A stretch of 35,229 nt of DNA from Candidatus Omnitrophota bacterium (GTDB lineage: Bacteria > Omnitrophota > Gorgyraeia > 1-14-0-20-64-10): NCBI GenBank assembly GCA_016201735.1, contig JACQCH010000027.1, positions 1 through 35,229 of the forward strand. The letters are read 5' to 3'. The position numbers and the translations under genes were made by a program. The number at the start of each line of letters is the position of its first letter. The stretch's first letter is position 1. A model generated the notes under the pieces. The model did not search any database, was not told where the DNA came from, and saw only the letters and a list, made by a program, of their open reading frames with translations. Shown here piece after piece: positions 17,150 to 24,833 of the stretch.

Positions 17150-18600
17150 GACGGTTGAACCGATGGAAGGGTTTCCAAGGAACGCGGCTGAAGGAACCGG
17201 ATGAAGAAATACATGATGAGCAGATAGTACACCAGTCCTCCGAACGCGAGCGAAAAACTGTTCTCAATAATCAGCATATTTGAGAAGAGGGTGCACCCGA
17301 TGATGGTTCCACGTTCGCCAGCCTCTGGGTGCCCCAACAAAACTATGAGAGCCCGGTAAATCCAGCCGACAATTGCCATTCCAAGGATAACACCGAGGGA
17401 GCCGAAGTTGACGTACGGCTCAATGACTTGGTGCGGCAAGTTGAATGAAGTTGACTCATCTTCCAGATCCAGAAGATTATAGCGATGTCCAAAAGCCTGC
17501 CCAACAGTCTTCGTCGGTTTTCCCGGAAACAGGATTCGAGGAGCCAATGCCCAGAAGAGGTCGAAGTAGGTCTCTCCTTTCCAAAACGGAATCATCGTAG
17601 GCGTCATCTCCATAGTGATCATAAAGACACCCAAATGACCGATGCGGGATTTTGCGGATTCCATAGAGGCAGAATAGGCCTCACCTCTTCCTTCTCCCAT
17701 CTGTTTGGTTGCCAGCCCAACAAAAGCAAGTCCGCGTTGAATGGGCGAACTTGGGACATCAATATCCCCGCTTTCTCCATACCACGCAATCGACCGAAAT
17801 TCCTGCTTCACACTGCCGGCCAAAGGCAGAAGGCAAAGGATTCCGATCGCCAGCGCTTGCCAGGGGATCCTTCGTCGTTCCGCGGCGTAGCAAAACAGCA
17901 ATGGCGCCAGGGATCGAATGACTTCATAGATAAAACCCGTTCCCAAACTTATCAGGAATTCCAGAGGGATTGCCAGCCCCCAAATAAACAGTTTCAAGAT
18001 CAAAGATAATCGACCCCTCAACTGGAGAAGGAACAGAGTGACGATTCCTATCGTTGCTAGTTGAGAGACGATAGACAGGAATTGGGCGAGGGAAGGAGGG
18101 GGAGAAAAAACAAGGGTGTAATAGTGGGTTCCCAGTCCCACGGTCGTCAGAAGCATGCCTAAGAGTGGAGCTCGGTCTGGATCCCAGGGTGCTTTGATTC
18201 TTGGAACGACCCGTTCAACCCATCGGCCTAAGGGAGTATAGAAGGTGAGAAGGCATGTGCCTGCCCCTAATGCCGCAAGCCGCAAGGCATTAACCACGGC
18301 GGTCTCCGGGACAAGAAAATCCAACCCATTGAGGAAATCCTCACTGAGCATCGGCATTCCGAACATGACGAAATATACCAATCCCCACATGGGCATGAGG
18401 GGGATTCGGAAAGGGTGACCTCCAGCGAACAGAACGGTGGGGAGACTGCAGGAAATGTAGAGGAGGGTGAGCCAGAAAAACTCGCCGGCCGGCAGCCGGT
18501 GGAGGCTGACGGCCGATAAGGCGATCCAGGCGGCCGTCAGGAAGACGATGTATCCTAATGCGCGGCGGCCCCTTCCTTTTCCAGTTCCGATCTGCAGCAT
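17146..18600 (-). CDS. Multispanning membrane protein, probable Wzy-type O-antigen polymerase
   Basis: A 484-residue integral membrane protein with about eleven or twelve hydrophobic segments and one large loop (roughly residues 270-390) that should be periplasmic. The loop contains GESGDIDVPSSP, RGLAFVGLATKQ and FWALAPRILFPGKPTKTVGQAFGHR. The segment ending in PRILFPGKP and the GFIYEVIRSLAPLLFC helix resemble the oligosaccharide repeat polymerases of exopolysaccharide clusters. Such proteins join undecaprenyl-linked repeat units in the periplasm. The gene is 12 bases downstream of the Wzz/kinase fusion, its expected partner. A Wzx flippase is less likely: that family is usually near 420-500 residues but lacks one dominant periplasmic loop. 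The call rests on topology and context. Confidence 0.65.
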   Translation of the reverse strand: MLQIGTGKGRGRRALGYIVFLTAAWIALSAVSLHRLPAGEFFWLTLLYISCSLPTVLFAGGHPFRIPLMPMWGLVYFVMFGMPMLSEDFLNGLDFLVPETAVVNALRLAALGAGTCLLTFYTPLGRWVERVVPRIKAPWDPDRAPLLGMLLTTVGLGTHYYTLVFSPPPSLAQFLSIVSQLATIGIVTLFLLQLRGRLSLILKLFIWGLAIPLEFLISLGTGFIYEVIRSLAPLLFCYAAERRRIPWQALAIGILCLLPLAGSVKQEFRSIAWYGESGDIDVPSSPIQRGLAFVGLATKQMGEGRGEAYSASMESAKSRIGHLGVFMITMEMTPTMIPFWKGETYFDLFWALAPRILFPGKPTKTVGQAFGHRYNLLDLEDESTSFNLPHQVIEPYVNFGSLGVILGMAIVGWIYRALIVLLGHPEAGERGTIIGCTLFSNMLIIENSFSLAFGGLVYYLLIMYFFIRFLQPRSLETLPSVQPS

Positions 18601-18612
18601 TTCAGGATCTGC

Positions 18613-20457
18613 TTAGCGTCGGGCGCGTTTGCTTTCTCGGTCGCGATGGTAATAGTAGTAATACCGGTAGCCCCGCTCCAGTTCCAGCCGGGCCCCGTTC
18701 AAGATTCCCCCGATGATTCGGGCGCCGACGTCGATCAAGCGCTGCTTGCCGGCTAAGGCCACCTCCCCGTGCGTGCGGCCCGCCCGGAGCACGAAGATCA
18801 CCCCATCGGTGAGGGTCGCCAGAACAGAGGCATCCGCCGCCACCAGAACCGGGGAGGCATCGATCAGCAAATATTGATATTCCTTTTTCCAGCCCTCCAT
18901 AAGGGCCCGGAGCTTGGAACTGCTCAAGAGATCCGTTGGTTGAGGGGGAGACATCCCTGCGGAAACGATGGAAACTCCGTTCAAGAGAGGGGAGCTCTGC
19001 ACCAAATCCTCCAGGGCGGCCTTGTCCTGCAGGTACTCGCTTAAGCCCGGCTCCAGATTCAGATGCAGAAGCTTGTGAAGGTTCGGCCGGCGCAGATCCC
19101 CATCGATGATCAGCACCTTGCGGCCCAGTTCTTGAAACGCGGCGGCCAGGTTGACGCAGAGCATCGATTTCCCTTCCTCCGGCAGGGCGCTCGTGACGAG
19201 CAGGGCGTGGGGCTGGTCGGCTGGCAAAAGGAACTGCAGGGTGGTGCGAATGGACCGGATCGACTCGCCAATAGGGGAATGGTGGTCGGTGAGGCGGATA
19301 ACATCCGTCCCCGCGCCCATCCGGATGAGCGGGACGTGTCCTAAGAACGGGATCTCCATCAGGCGCTCGAAATCCCGCCGGGTCTGGAAGGTCTTGGTGA
19401 GTTTCTCCCGAAGGATGCTCAACCCCCCGCCTAAGCCCAAGCCCAGGAGAACAGCGATCAGGATGATTCTTATTCGGGGTGGGCCGATCGGTGCTTCCGG
19501 AACAAGGGCGTAGTCCACCACCTGGATGTTGTTGCTCCTCAGACCTTCCTGGACGGAAAGTTCCTTCAGGCGGGTCAACAGGACGTTGTAGATCTCTTCG
19601 CTGGTTTTGGACTCCCTTGAAAGACCCCCGTATTGGATGGAGAGACGGCTCGCCTCCAGGGCCTTCTGTTCCTGGTCGTAGAGAGCCAATTGGAGTTCCC
19701 GTTCCTTGGCTTGGAGTTCCAGGAGGGTCGGATGTTTCTCCCGGTATTTCGTCTCCGCCTCGATCCGGTCCTTCCGGGTCTGGGTGATCGCCGCGTTCAG
19801 GGCCTGGATCCGTTGGAGGATCGAATTTTGCTGCTCGGTTCCCATATCGACCGTGCCGTTCTGCTCCAGGAACGCCTGGAGGGCCAACTGGGCGGAGTGC
19901 ATTTTATCCTCCATCTTGGCCACCTCGTCCCGGAGCCACTGAATGCCTCCGGCCGTCGTCTCCTGGCGGCGTTCCATATTCATCCGGGCGTAACTCTCGG
20001 CCACCGCGTTGGCGATTCGGGCGACCAGTTCCGGTTTCAGGCCGGAGATCCGGATATCGACCATCGCGGTTCCCCGCACCGGCTCGACGAGGAGCATTTC
20101 CTGAAGGGCCTTGGCCGGATCCCGGGAAGAGGAGAAGGGAGGAAAGGCGGCCAAATGAAGTTCTTGGATAACCCGGGAGGAAACCGCCCGGCTTGCGATC
20201 ACCCGATACTCGGTCTGAAGGAATCCTTGAATCCAGCCGCCGGAAAGCGGGGCGACTTCCTGGAATCGAACCAGTTGAGGGGCCTGGGCCTGAAGGAGGA
20301 CCCGAGCCGAGGCCTGATAGATGTTGGGCTGCTGAATCATAAAGAGGGCGGTAAATCCTCCCAGAATCAGCGCGGTTAAGCCGATGAACCACCGATGGAG
20401 CCAGAGGGCTCTTAAATAGTCTTCCGGCTGCCACTCGACTTCTACTCGAGAAGCCAT
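18613..20457 (-). CDS. Wzc-like polysaccharide co-polymerase / BY-kinase fusion
   Basis: A 614-residue inner-membrane tyrosine autokinase that sets chain length and couples polymerisation to export. Order: a Wzz domain with first membrane helix (about 23-41), a long periplasmic coiled-coil region (about 165-300), second membrane helix (331-348), then the cytoplasmic kinase with Walker A SALPEEGKS (423-431), Walker A' VLIIDGDLRRP (448-458), Walker B LLIDAS (530-535), and a C-terminal tyrosine cluster (Tyr597 and Tyr599-603) followed by a basic tail. All BY-kinase motifs are intact. The start overlaps the sugar transferase stop by one base. Autophosphorylation of the Tyr cluster would cycle the oligomer, as in Wzc. 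Confidence 0.9.
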   Translation of the reverse strand: MASRVEVEWQPEDYLRALWLHRWFIGLTALILGGFTALFMIQQPNIYQASARVLLQAQAPQLVRFQEVAPLSGGWIQGFLQTEYRVIASRAVSSRVIQELHLAAFPPFSSSRDPAKALQEMLLVEPVRGTAMVDIRISGLKPELVARIANAVAESYARMNMERRQETTAGGIQWLRDEVAKMEDKMHSAQLALQAFLEQNGTVDMGTEQQNSILQRIQALNAAITQTRKDRIEAETKYREKHPTLLELQAKERELQLALYDQEQKALEASRLSIQYGGLSRESKTSEEIYNVLLTRLKELSVQEGLRSNNIQVVDYALVPEAPIGPPRIRIILIAVLLGLGLGGGLSILREKLTKTFQTRRDFERLMEIPFLGHVPLIRMGAGTDVIRLTDHHSPIGESIRSIRTTLQFLLPADQPHALLVTSALPEEGKSMLCVNLAAAFQELGRKVLIIDGDLRRPNLHKLLHLNLEPGLSEYLQDKAALEDLVQSSPLLNGVSIVSAGMSPPQPTDLLSSSKLRALMEGWKKEYQYLLIDASPVLVAADASVLATLTDGVIFVLRAGRTHGEVALAGKQRLIDVGARIIGGILNGARLELERGYRYYYYYHRDRESKRARR

Positions 20458-21011
20458 TATTTAGAATCCTTTCTTTCCCATCGGCTCCGGAGTGTCACCG
20501 CGAGTGATTGGAACAAGATCCAGAGATCCAATCGAAGGGAACAGCGCTTCACGTAAGCCAGGTCCCACTTGATCCGCTCCGCGAGCCCTGGGAATTTCCC
20601 GCCGTAGAGCTGGGCCAATCCGGCCAATCCGGGGCGCAGTAAGAAGCGGCGCTGACCGTTTGGAACCCGCCCCAATTTCTGAAGATCCTCCGGGATCAGG
20701 GGGCGCGGCCCCACAAAACTCATCTCTCCTTTGAGGATATGAATGAGCTGCGGCAGTTCATCCATGGCGGTTGCCCGCATCCAGCGGCAGAAGGGAGGGC
20801 TCTTCCCCTGGGCGGTCATCGTCCGAAACTTCAGAATTTGAAATTCTCTCCCCCGGATTCCGATCCGGATTTGTCGGAAGAATGGGGAGCATCTCAGCTC
20901 CCGATAAATTCCCCAAGCCATCCCAGCCATCGGGATCCCAAAGACCAGCAGTCCCGCGCCGGCCAGAAAAAAATCGAACAGGCGTTTCCCTCCCGATCGG
21001 CACCAGATCAC
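20457..21011 (-). CDS. Initiating sugar transferase (bacterial sugar-1-phosphate transferase family)
   Basis: A 184-residue phosphoglycosyltransferase of the short, monotopic type, as in EpsL or PglC. It places the first sugar phosphate on undecaprenyl phosphate. It has the N-terminal KRLFDFFLAGAGLLVFG re-entrant helix, FQILKFRTM, MDELPQLIHILKGEMSFVGPRP (DELPQL at 84-89, GPRP at 101-104) and the late RPGLAGLAQLYG block. In most members an Asp-Glu pair is catalytic; here it would be the one in MDELPQ. The start is a GTG at 21011 behind a G-rich ribosome binding site, eight bases after the TPR gene. It leads the core export module with the kinase gene. Confidence 0.9.
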   Translation of the reverse strand: MIWCRSGGKRLFDFFLAGAGLLVFGIPMAGMAWGIYRELRCSPFFRQIRIGIRGREFQILKFRTMTAQGKSPPFCRWMRATAMDELPQLIHILKGEMSFVGPRPLIPEDLQKLGRVPNGQRRFLLRPGLAGLAQLYGGKFPGLAERIKWDLAYVKRCSLRLDLWILFQSLAVTLRSRWERKDSK

Positions 21012-21019
21012 CCCACCCC

Positions 21020-22903
21020 CTATTTCTTTTCCACCAGCTCCACGGAGATATCCGCGTAGCCCTCCTTCAGTTCATATTTCTTAATCTTCAAAAGCTGCTG
21101 CTGTTGGCGGACCGATTGGTTAACCTTCTCCTCCAGGGCTCCGAGGAGTATCTTTGGAAGGGACAAATTCCCCACCTTCACTTCATGGATCAGAGCGTGA
21201 GGCCGCTCCTCCACGACCGTGATCCCGATCCGGGCTTCGACGGGAAACGTGAAAGGCCCTAAGTGGACCGTTCCGTACCCGACGAATCCATCCGGATGGA
21301 TTTTGGTGTCCACCTCCGTGATCTGCCCGGGGAATTTTGCTCGGACGCGGCGGACCACCAACTCTTTGAATTCCGCGTCGGTGTATTTCCGGGTCATCTC
21401 ATGCCGATTGGCCGATTTCATGTAGCCGGCCAGCCGTTCCTCGAACACCTCCACAAACAGGGGTAGGAATTTTTCCAGCCACCCCAGCAGGAGGGACCCT
21501 TTCTCCAAGGAGGGCTGAGAAGTTTCTTTGGGGAGGGCCGCTGCTGGCCGAGGAAGAACAGGCGTTGAGGGAAGAGCCAGAAGAGCGATGAAGATTCCCT
21601 TTTCCCGCTCGGCTTGATACAGCTTTTGCTCCATGTCGCTGAAAGGGCTGGCGGGGAAATGGCTCAGCAGTTCCTGGAAGTGAAGCTGGGCTTTCACCGG
21701 GTCGTTTAGATCGTAGCGGTAGACCGATCCGGCCTCCGTGTGGAGAACAGCGGCAAACGCGTCGTCCTGGCTCTCCCAGGAAATCCGATCGTAAAGGAGC
21801 CCGGCGGTCTGAAGATCCCCCGAGGCCCGATAGGTTTCGGCGACCTGATGCCGCGCCGCCCAGGCCCAGGGAGATTTCGGATCCCGGTGAATCACCTCCT
21901 GGAATCCGTTCAAGGCCTCTTCAAATTGTCCCAAGGTTTTCAAGCACCAGGCCTCCTTGAACAGGGCGGGCAGAGCCAAATCTCCATCCGGGACCGCCAA
22001 TCGGGCTTCGTGGAATGCCTTGGCCGCCTTGTCGATCGCATAGAGGCGGATCGAGACCAGCCCCAGTTCAAAGGCAACCTGTTGGCGTTCCGGCCCCCAT
22101 TTGATCGTCGAGAGGCGCTGCTCTAAAACCTTGGCCCTGCCGGTTTGTTTTCGGGCCTGAGTGAGATTCCCCAACATTTGGTGGGCGACCTGGGCCTCGT
22201 TCGGGTCCAGCGCTTGGGCCAACACCTGCCGGTACAGCCGTTCCGCCTCATCAAAGGCGCCGGTCCGCTGATGGAGATACCCGAGCCGCAGTCTCAAGCC
22301 GCTGCGGCCGACGTCATTCGGATAATCCTTCAGAAGCTTTTCATAAACCGTTACCGCCTCCTTGAACATCCCCAACCGTTCCGAACGGGCGGCCTTCGGA
22401 AGAAGAGGGTCGTTCGTCAATTGGGAAGAGCCCCCCGTGAAAATCCGCCGAGGGAAGAAAGTGATCCCCCGGGAAAACCCCTGTATTCCGGTGACAATCC
22501 CGTCCAGGGTCGTCAAAAAGCCGGACCGGGCCGAGGCTCGATCCTCCGTCAAGGATTCCATGATGAGCCGCGCATCTTCCACAGGACGTTGGAGCTGCCC
22601 CGATGCGAGGGTCCCTTGGGTGTACTGGAGGGAGGCCAGATCCTTGAGATGGATCTCCTCCTTCGCCATCTCCGCCACCAGGGTTTGATCCACGAGAAGC
22701 AGAACGGCCTCGGCCTGGCTTACCCCGACGGCTTTGTTCAAGGCCGACAGGGATGTTTTCAAGTTTTGAAGGTTGGTGTCGAGGATAAACCGGTTGTATC
22801 CGGCCAGGAACAGGCCGATCCCGATTAAGGCGATCGGGATCCGAAGCAGGAAAACCCAGCGCCCCAGAAATTGGATGAAGGGGCGGATCGCTTCACGCCG
22901 CAT
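21020..22903 (-). CDS. Membrane-anchored TPR protein with unassigned C-terminal domain
   Basis: A 627-residue protein not recognised as a named family. After a basic start it has one membrane helix (about 15-36), then a linker, then tetratricopeptide-like repeats from about 185 to 420 (for example EAVTVYEKLLKDYPND, EAERLYRQVLAQALDPN and EALNGFQEVIHRDPKS), a Pro-rich linker, and a C-terminal domain (469-627) clearly related to the whole mature protein encoded directly upstream. The C-terminal pattern, with FPVEARIGITVVEERP and EVKVGNLSLP, recalls YpmS/DUF2140-like or LmeA-like lipid-binding (TULIP-type) domains; that comparison is inference. One anchor and no signal cleavage suggest a periplasmic location. 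The start overlaps the upstream gene by 11 bases, and it lies just before the initiating transferase gene, so a scaffold role in polysaccharide assembly is likely. Confidence 0.65.
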   Translation of the reverse strand: MRREAIRPFIQFLGRWVFLLRIPIALIGIGLFLAGYNRFILDTNLQNLKTSLSALNKAVGVSQAEAVLLLVDQTLVAEMAKEEIHLKDLASLQYTQGTLASGQLQRPVEDARLIMESLTEDRASARSGFLTTLDGIVTGIQGFSRGITFFPRRIFTGGSSQLTNDPLLPKAARSERLGMFKEAVTVYEKLLKDYPNDVGRSGLRLRLGYLHQRTGAFDEAERLYRQVLAQALDPNEAQVAHQMLGNLTQARKQTGRAKVLEQRLSTIKWGPERQQVAFELGLVSIRLYAIDKAAKAFHEARLAVPDGDLALPALFKEAWCLKTLGQFEEALNGFQEVIHRDPKSPWAWAARHQVAETYRASGDLQTAGLLYDRISWESQDDAFAAVLHTEAGSVYRYDLNDPVKAQLHFQELLSHFPASPFSDMEQKLYQAEREKGIFIALLALPSTPVLPRPAAALPKETSQPSLEKGSLLLGWLEKFLPLFVEVFEERLAGYMKSANRHEMTRKYTDAEFKELVVRRVRAKFPGQITEVDTKIHPDGFVGYGTVHLGPFTFPVEARIGITVVEERPHALIHEVKVGNLSLPKILLGALEEKVNQSVRQQQQLLKIKKYELKEGYADISVELVEKK

Positions 22904-23498
22904 TATTCAGCTCCACCGAAAGAAGAGCCCAGCCCTCGCCTAAATTCACCGACTTGACTTTGAGAAGCAGCCGCAGCCGGTCGAGCTTCTCGTTGACGCG
23001 GGTTTCCAGCAGGCTTCGGACTTCGTCGGGAGCCGTTTGATTTCCGATTCGGACCTCCTGGAAGAACAGATGAATCCGGTCACTCACCACGGTCACCCCG
23101 GCTCGCACCTGGACCGGAATGGATCGGGACTCCAGGCGGGCCGTTCCTTTCCCGACCATGCCGTCCGGGTGGATCTTGACCGTGATGTCGTTCAGTTGTC
23201 CCGGCAGCATCTCCCGCACCCGCTGAACGACCATCTCTTCGAATTCCTGTTCGCTGTATTTCCGGGTGAGATGATCCTCGCCGACCGCCTCGATCAAGAG
23301 GGCCAGCCGTTCATCGAATACCTGCACGAAGACCGGCAGGAGATGTTCCAGGCGGGTCATCAAGGGGGATCCGGATTCGACGGAATAAGGATTGGAAGAG
23401 TAGGTGCTCTGGGGCGTGTCGGAATACAGCGTCTCCGCCTGAAGAGGAGCGGCCGCCATGATGAATCCTAAAACCAGGACCAGTCTCATCCATGTCAT
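22893..23498 (-). CDS. Secreted single-domain protein, paralogous to the TPR protein C-terminus
   Basis: A protein of about 200 residues with a signal peptide (LVLVLGFIMAAAPLQA|E). From about residue 43 to the end it aligns with the last 159 residues of the adjacent TPR protein, at roughly 45% identity by eye over the best 120 positions. Shared marks are an LPVFVQVFDERL-like helix, TRKY..EF..VV.RVR..PGQ, KIHPDG.VG.GT, an EV.(V/I)GN strand and an alternating beta end (LLKVKSVNLGEG). No known function. The first ATG (23498) lies inside the arm of a palindromic repeat; the next in-frame ATG is at 23489, and either could be used. Probably periplasmic and a partner of the TPR protein. Confidence 0.65.
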   Translation of the reverse strand: MTWMRLVLVLGFIMAAAPLQAETLYSDTPQSTYSSNPYSVESGSPLMTRLEHLLPVFVQVFDERLALLIEAVGEDHLTRKYSEQEFEEMVVQRVREMLPGQLNDITVKIHPDGMVGKGTARLESRSIPVQVRAGVTVVSDRIHLFFQEVRIGNQTAPDEVRSLLETRVNEKLDRLRLLLKVKSVNLGEGWALLSVELNNAA

Positions 23499-23570
23499 CT
23501 CGAGGAGCGGAGCGACGAGAGATCCCGTTTTTAAAGGCGAGATTTCTCGGCCTGGCGGCCTCGAAATGAC
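23494..23570 (-). repeat. Palindromic dispersed repeat (REP/MITE-like), 77 bp
   Basis: Imperfect terminal inverted repeats of 12 bases (23494-23505 and 23559-23570, 11 of 12 matching) enclose two smaller hairpins. It belongs to the widespread kind of intergenic repeat with ends reading GTCATTTCGAG or GTCATCTCGAG and inner GAGATTTCTCG. It fills almost all the 95-base gap between the Wza-like gene and the secreted-protein gene, and one arm contains the first ATG of the latter. Strand is arbitrary. Confidence 0.65.
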
Positions 23571-23593
23571 GATGCCGACTATTCGTGAGATAG

Positions 23594-24784
23594 CTAAAAC
23601 AGCCGCCTCCGGACGTAGATCGTATCGTGGGGAAGGATCGCCACATTCGGTTCTTTCCCCACGATGACCCGATCCATATGGATTCGAATCGACATCTTTT
23701 TCTGCTGATCCCCTCGGATGATCTCCACATGGTTGGACCCGAACTTAGTGATTCCCCCCGCTTGGCTTAAGGCGGTTAAAAGATCCACCGGTCCTTCCAT
23801 CAGGTAGGCCCCGGGCCGTTCCACATCTCCGAGGACGGAGAACTTCGCGCCGTACAGCCGGACCGTCACCTGCATTGTTTCCGCCGGATTTCCCCGGACA
23901 TAGATGGTGTCCCGAGGAGACAGCATCATGTTGGGTTCTGTGCCTTTGAAGATCTGGTCCACGTGGGCTTGGATCGTCACCTTTTCTTTCCCGGAACCCC
24001 GGATGACCTCGACCTGGTTGGACCCGAACTTGGTCAATCCCCCCGCCTGGCTCAAGGCGGTCAGAAGATCCACCGTGCCGGCCATCTCGTACCAGCCGGG
24101 CCGCTCTACCTCTCCGAGCACCGAGAATTTCGCTCCGGAGAGCTGAACGGTCACCTGGGGGTTGACCAGGTAATCCTTGTCCAGCCGTTCCTGGACCTCC
24201 TTTTCTACCTCCTGCAGGGCCCGTCCTGCCCCCTGGATGCTTCCGACCAATGGAAATGAAAAGGTTCCGTCCTCCCGGATCAGGGCCTTTTTGTTTAGAT
24301 CCGGTTGATTCCAGACCGAGATGTCCAACTCATCTCCAACCCGCAAATGATACACCTCATTCGGAATCTCCCGGGTGGAGAGGACCCGCCCCGGAGCGGA
24401 AGGTTCCGTTGGGCTCTCCTGCTCCGGAGTCAATGGAACGGACTGGCTCAAACGTTCCTGGATCTGCTGTTCTACCTCCCGGAGGGAGCGGCCTTCTGCT
24501 TTTATCAGTCCCACGGGAGGGAACAGGAAGGTTCCATCCTCCCGGATCGGGATCCGTTTGTTGAGGTTTTCCCGGCCCCAGATGGAGATGTCCAGCTCGT
24601 CGCCGGAGCGCAGGTGATAGATCTCATTGGCCACCTCATTGGCCGAGAGGACCTGCCCCGAAGCAGAAACGGGAACATGACCGTGGGTGACCGCCTGAAT
24701 CGACGGCCCGCAGCCGGCCGCGATCAGCAGTCCGAAGCAGAGAACCGTAGGTGCCGGGGGGATGCCCCGAAGGGGAGGATCCAC
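23594..24784 (-). CDS. Wza-like polysaccharide export lipoprotein with duplicated domains
   Basis: A polysaccharide export protein with a lipobox (LLIAAGC) followed by four domains in the order A-A-B-B. Two polysaccharide-export segments (YHLRSGDELDIS… and YHLRVGDELDIS…) are 89 residues apart. Two SLBB-type beta-grasp domains (SGAKFSVLGEVERPG… and YGAKFSVLGDVERPG…) are 95 residues apart. A usual Wza has one export domain and one or two divergent SLBB domains. The copies of each pair are very similar, also at DNA level. The chosen GTG (24784) gives 396 residues and puts one Arg before the hydrophobic stretch; a GTG at 24883 lies inside the upstream gene and is disfavoured. No start codon exists between the palindromic repeat and the lipobox. 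It should form the outer-membrane or periplasmic channel working with the Wzc-like kinase. Confidence 0.82.
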   Translation of the reverse strand: MDPPLRGIPPAPTVLCFGLLIAAGCGPSIQAVTHGHVPVSASGQVLSANEVANEIYHLRSGDELDISIWGRENLNKRIPIREDGTFLFPPVGLIKAEGRSLREVEQQIQERLSQSVPLTPEQESPTEPSAPGRVLSTREIPNEVYHLRVGDELDISVWNQPDLNKKALIREDGTFSFPLVGSIQGAGRALQEVEKEVQERLDKDYLVNPQVTVQLSGAKFSVLGEVERPGWYEMAGTVDLLTALSQAGGLTKFGSNQVEVIRGSGKEKVTIQAHVDQIFKGTEPNMMLSPRDTIYVRGNPAETMQVTVRLYGAKFSVLGDVERPGAYLMEGPVDLLTALSQAGGITKFGSNHVEIIRGDQQKKMSIRIHMDRVIVGKEPNVAILPHDTIYVRRRLF

Positions 24785-24827
24785 ACCGGGCGGAGGGGCC
24801 CCGCAGGGGCGCCCCGCGGCACCTACG
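24746..24827. repeat. GC-rich palindromic element with perfect 11-bp terminal inverted repeats, 82 bp
   Basis: The left end (24746-24756, CGTAGGTGCCG) is the exact reverse complement of the right end (24817-24827). The interior is very GC-rich and holds CCCC-GAA-GGGG and GGGGCGCCCC hairpins. Size, ends and structure fit a MITE or REP-like element. It lies between the barrel gene stop (24834-24836) and the lipobox of the Wza-like gene, and the best start codon of that gene (GTG at 24784) lies inside it. Confidence 0.7.
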
Positions 24828-24833
24828 CAGCTC

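Noticed and set aside
19633-20379. 248-residue reading on the plus strand
   Set aside because: Antisense to the Wzc-like kinase, whose motifs and length are intact; Gly/Leu/Arg-rich composition is the usual shadow of a GC-rich gene.
22145-22828. 227-residue reading on the plus strand
   Set aside because: Antisense to the TPR protein; no motif, and the sense gene fits neighbour spacing exactly.
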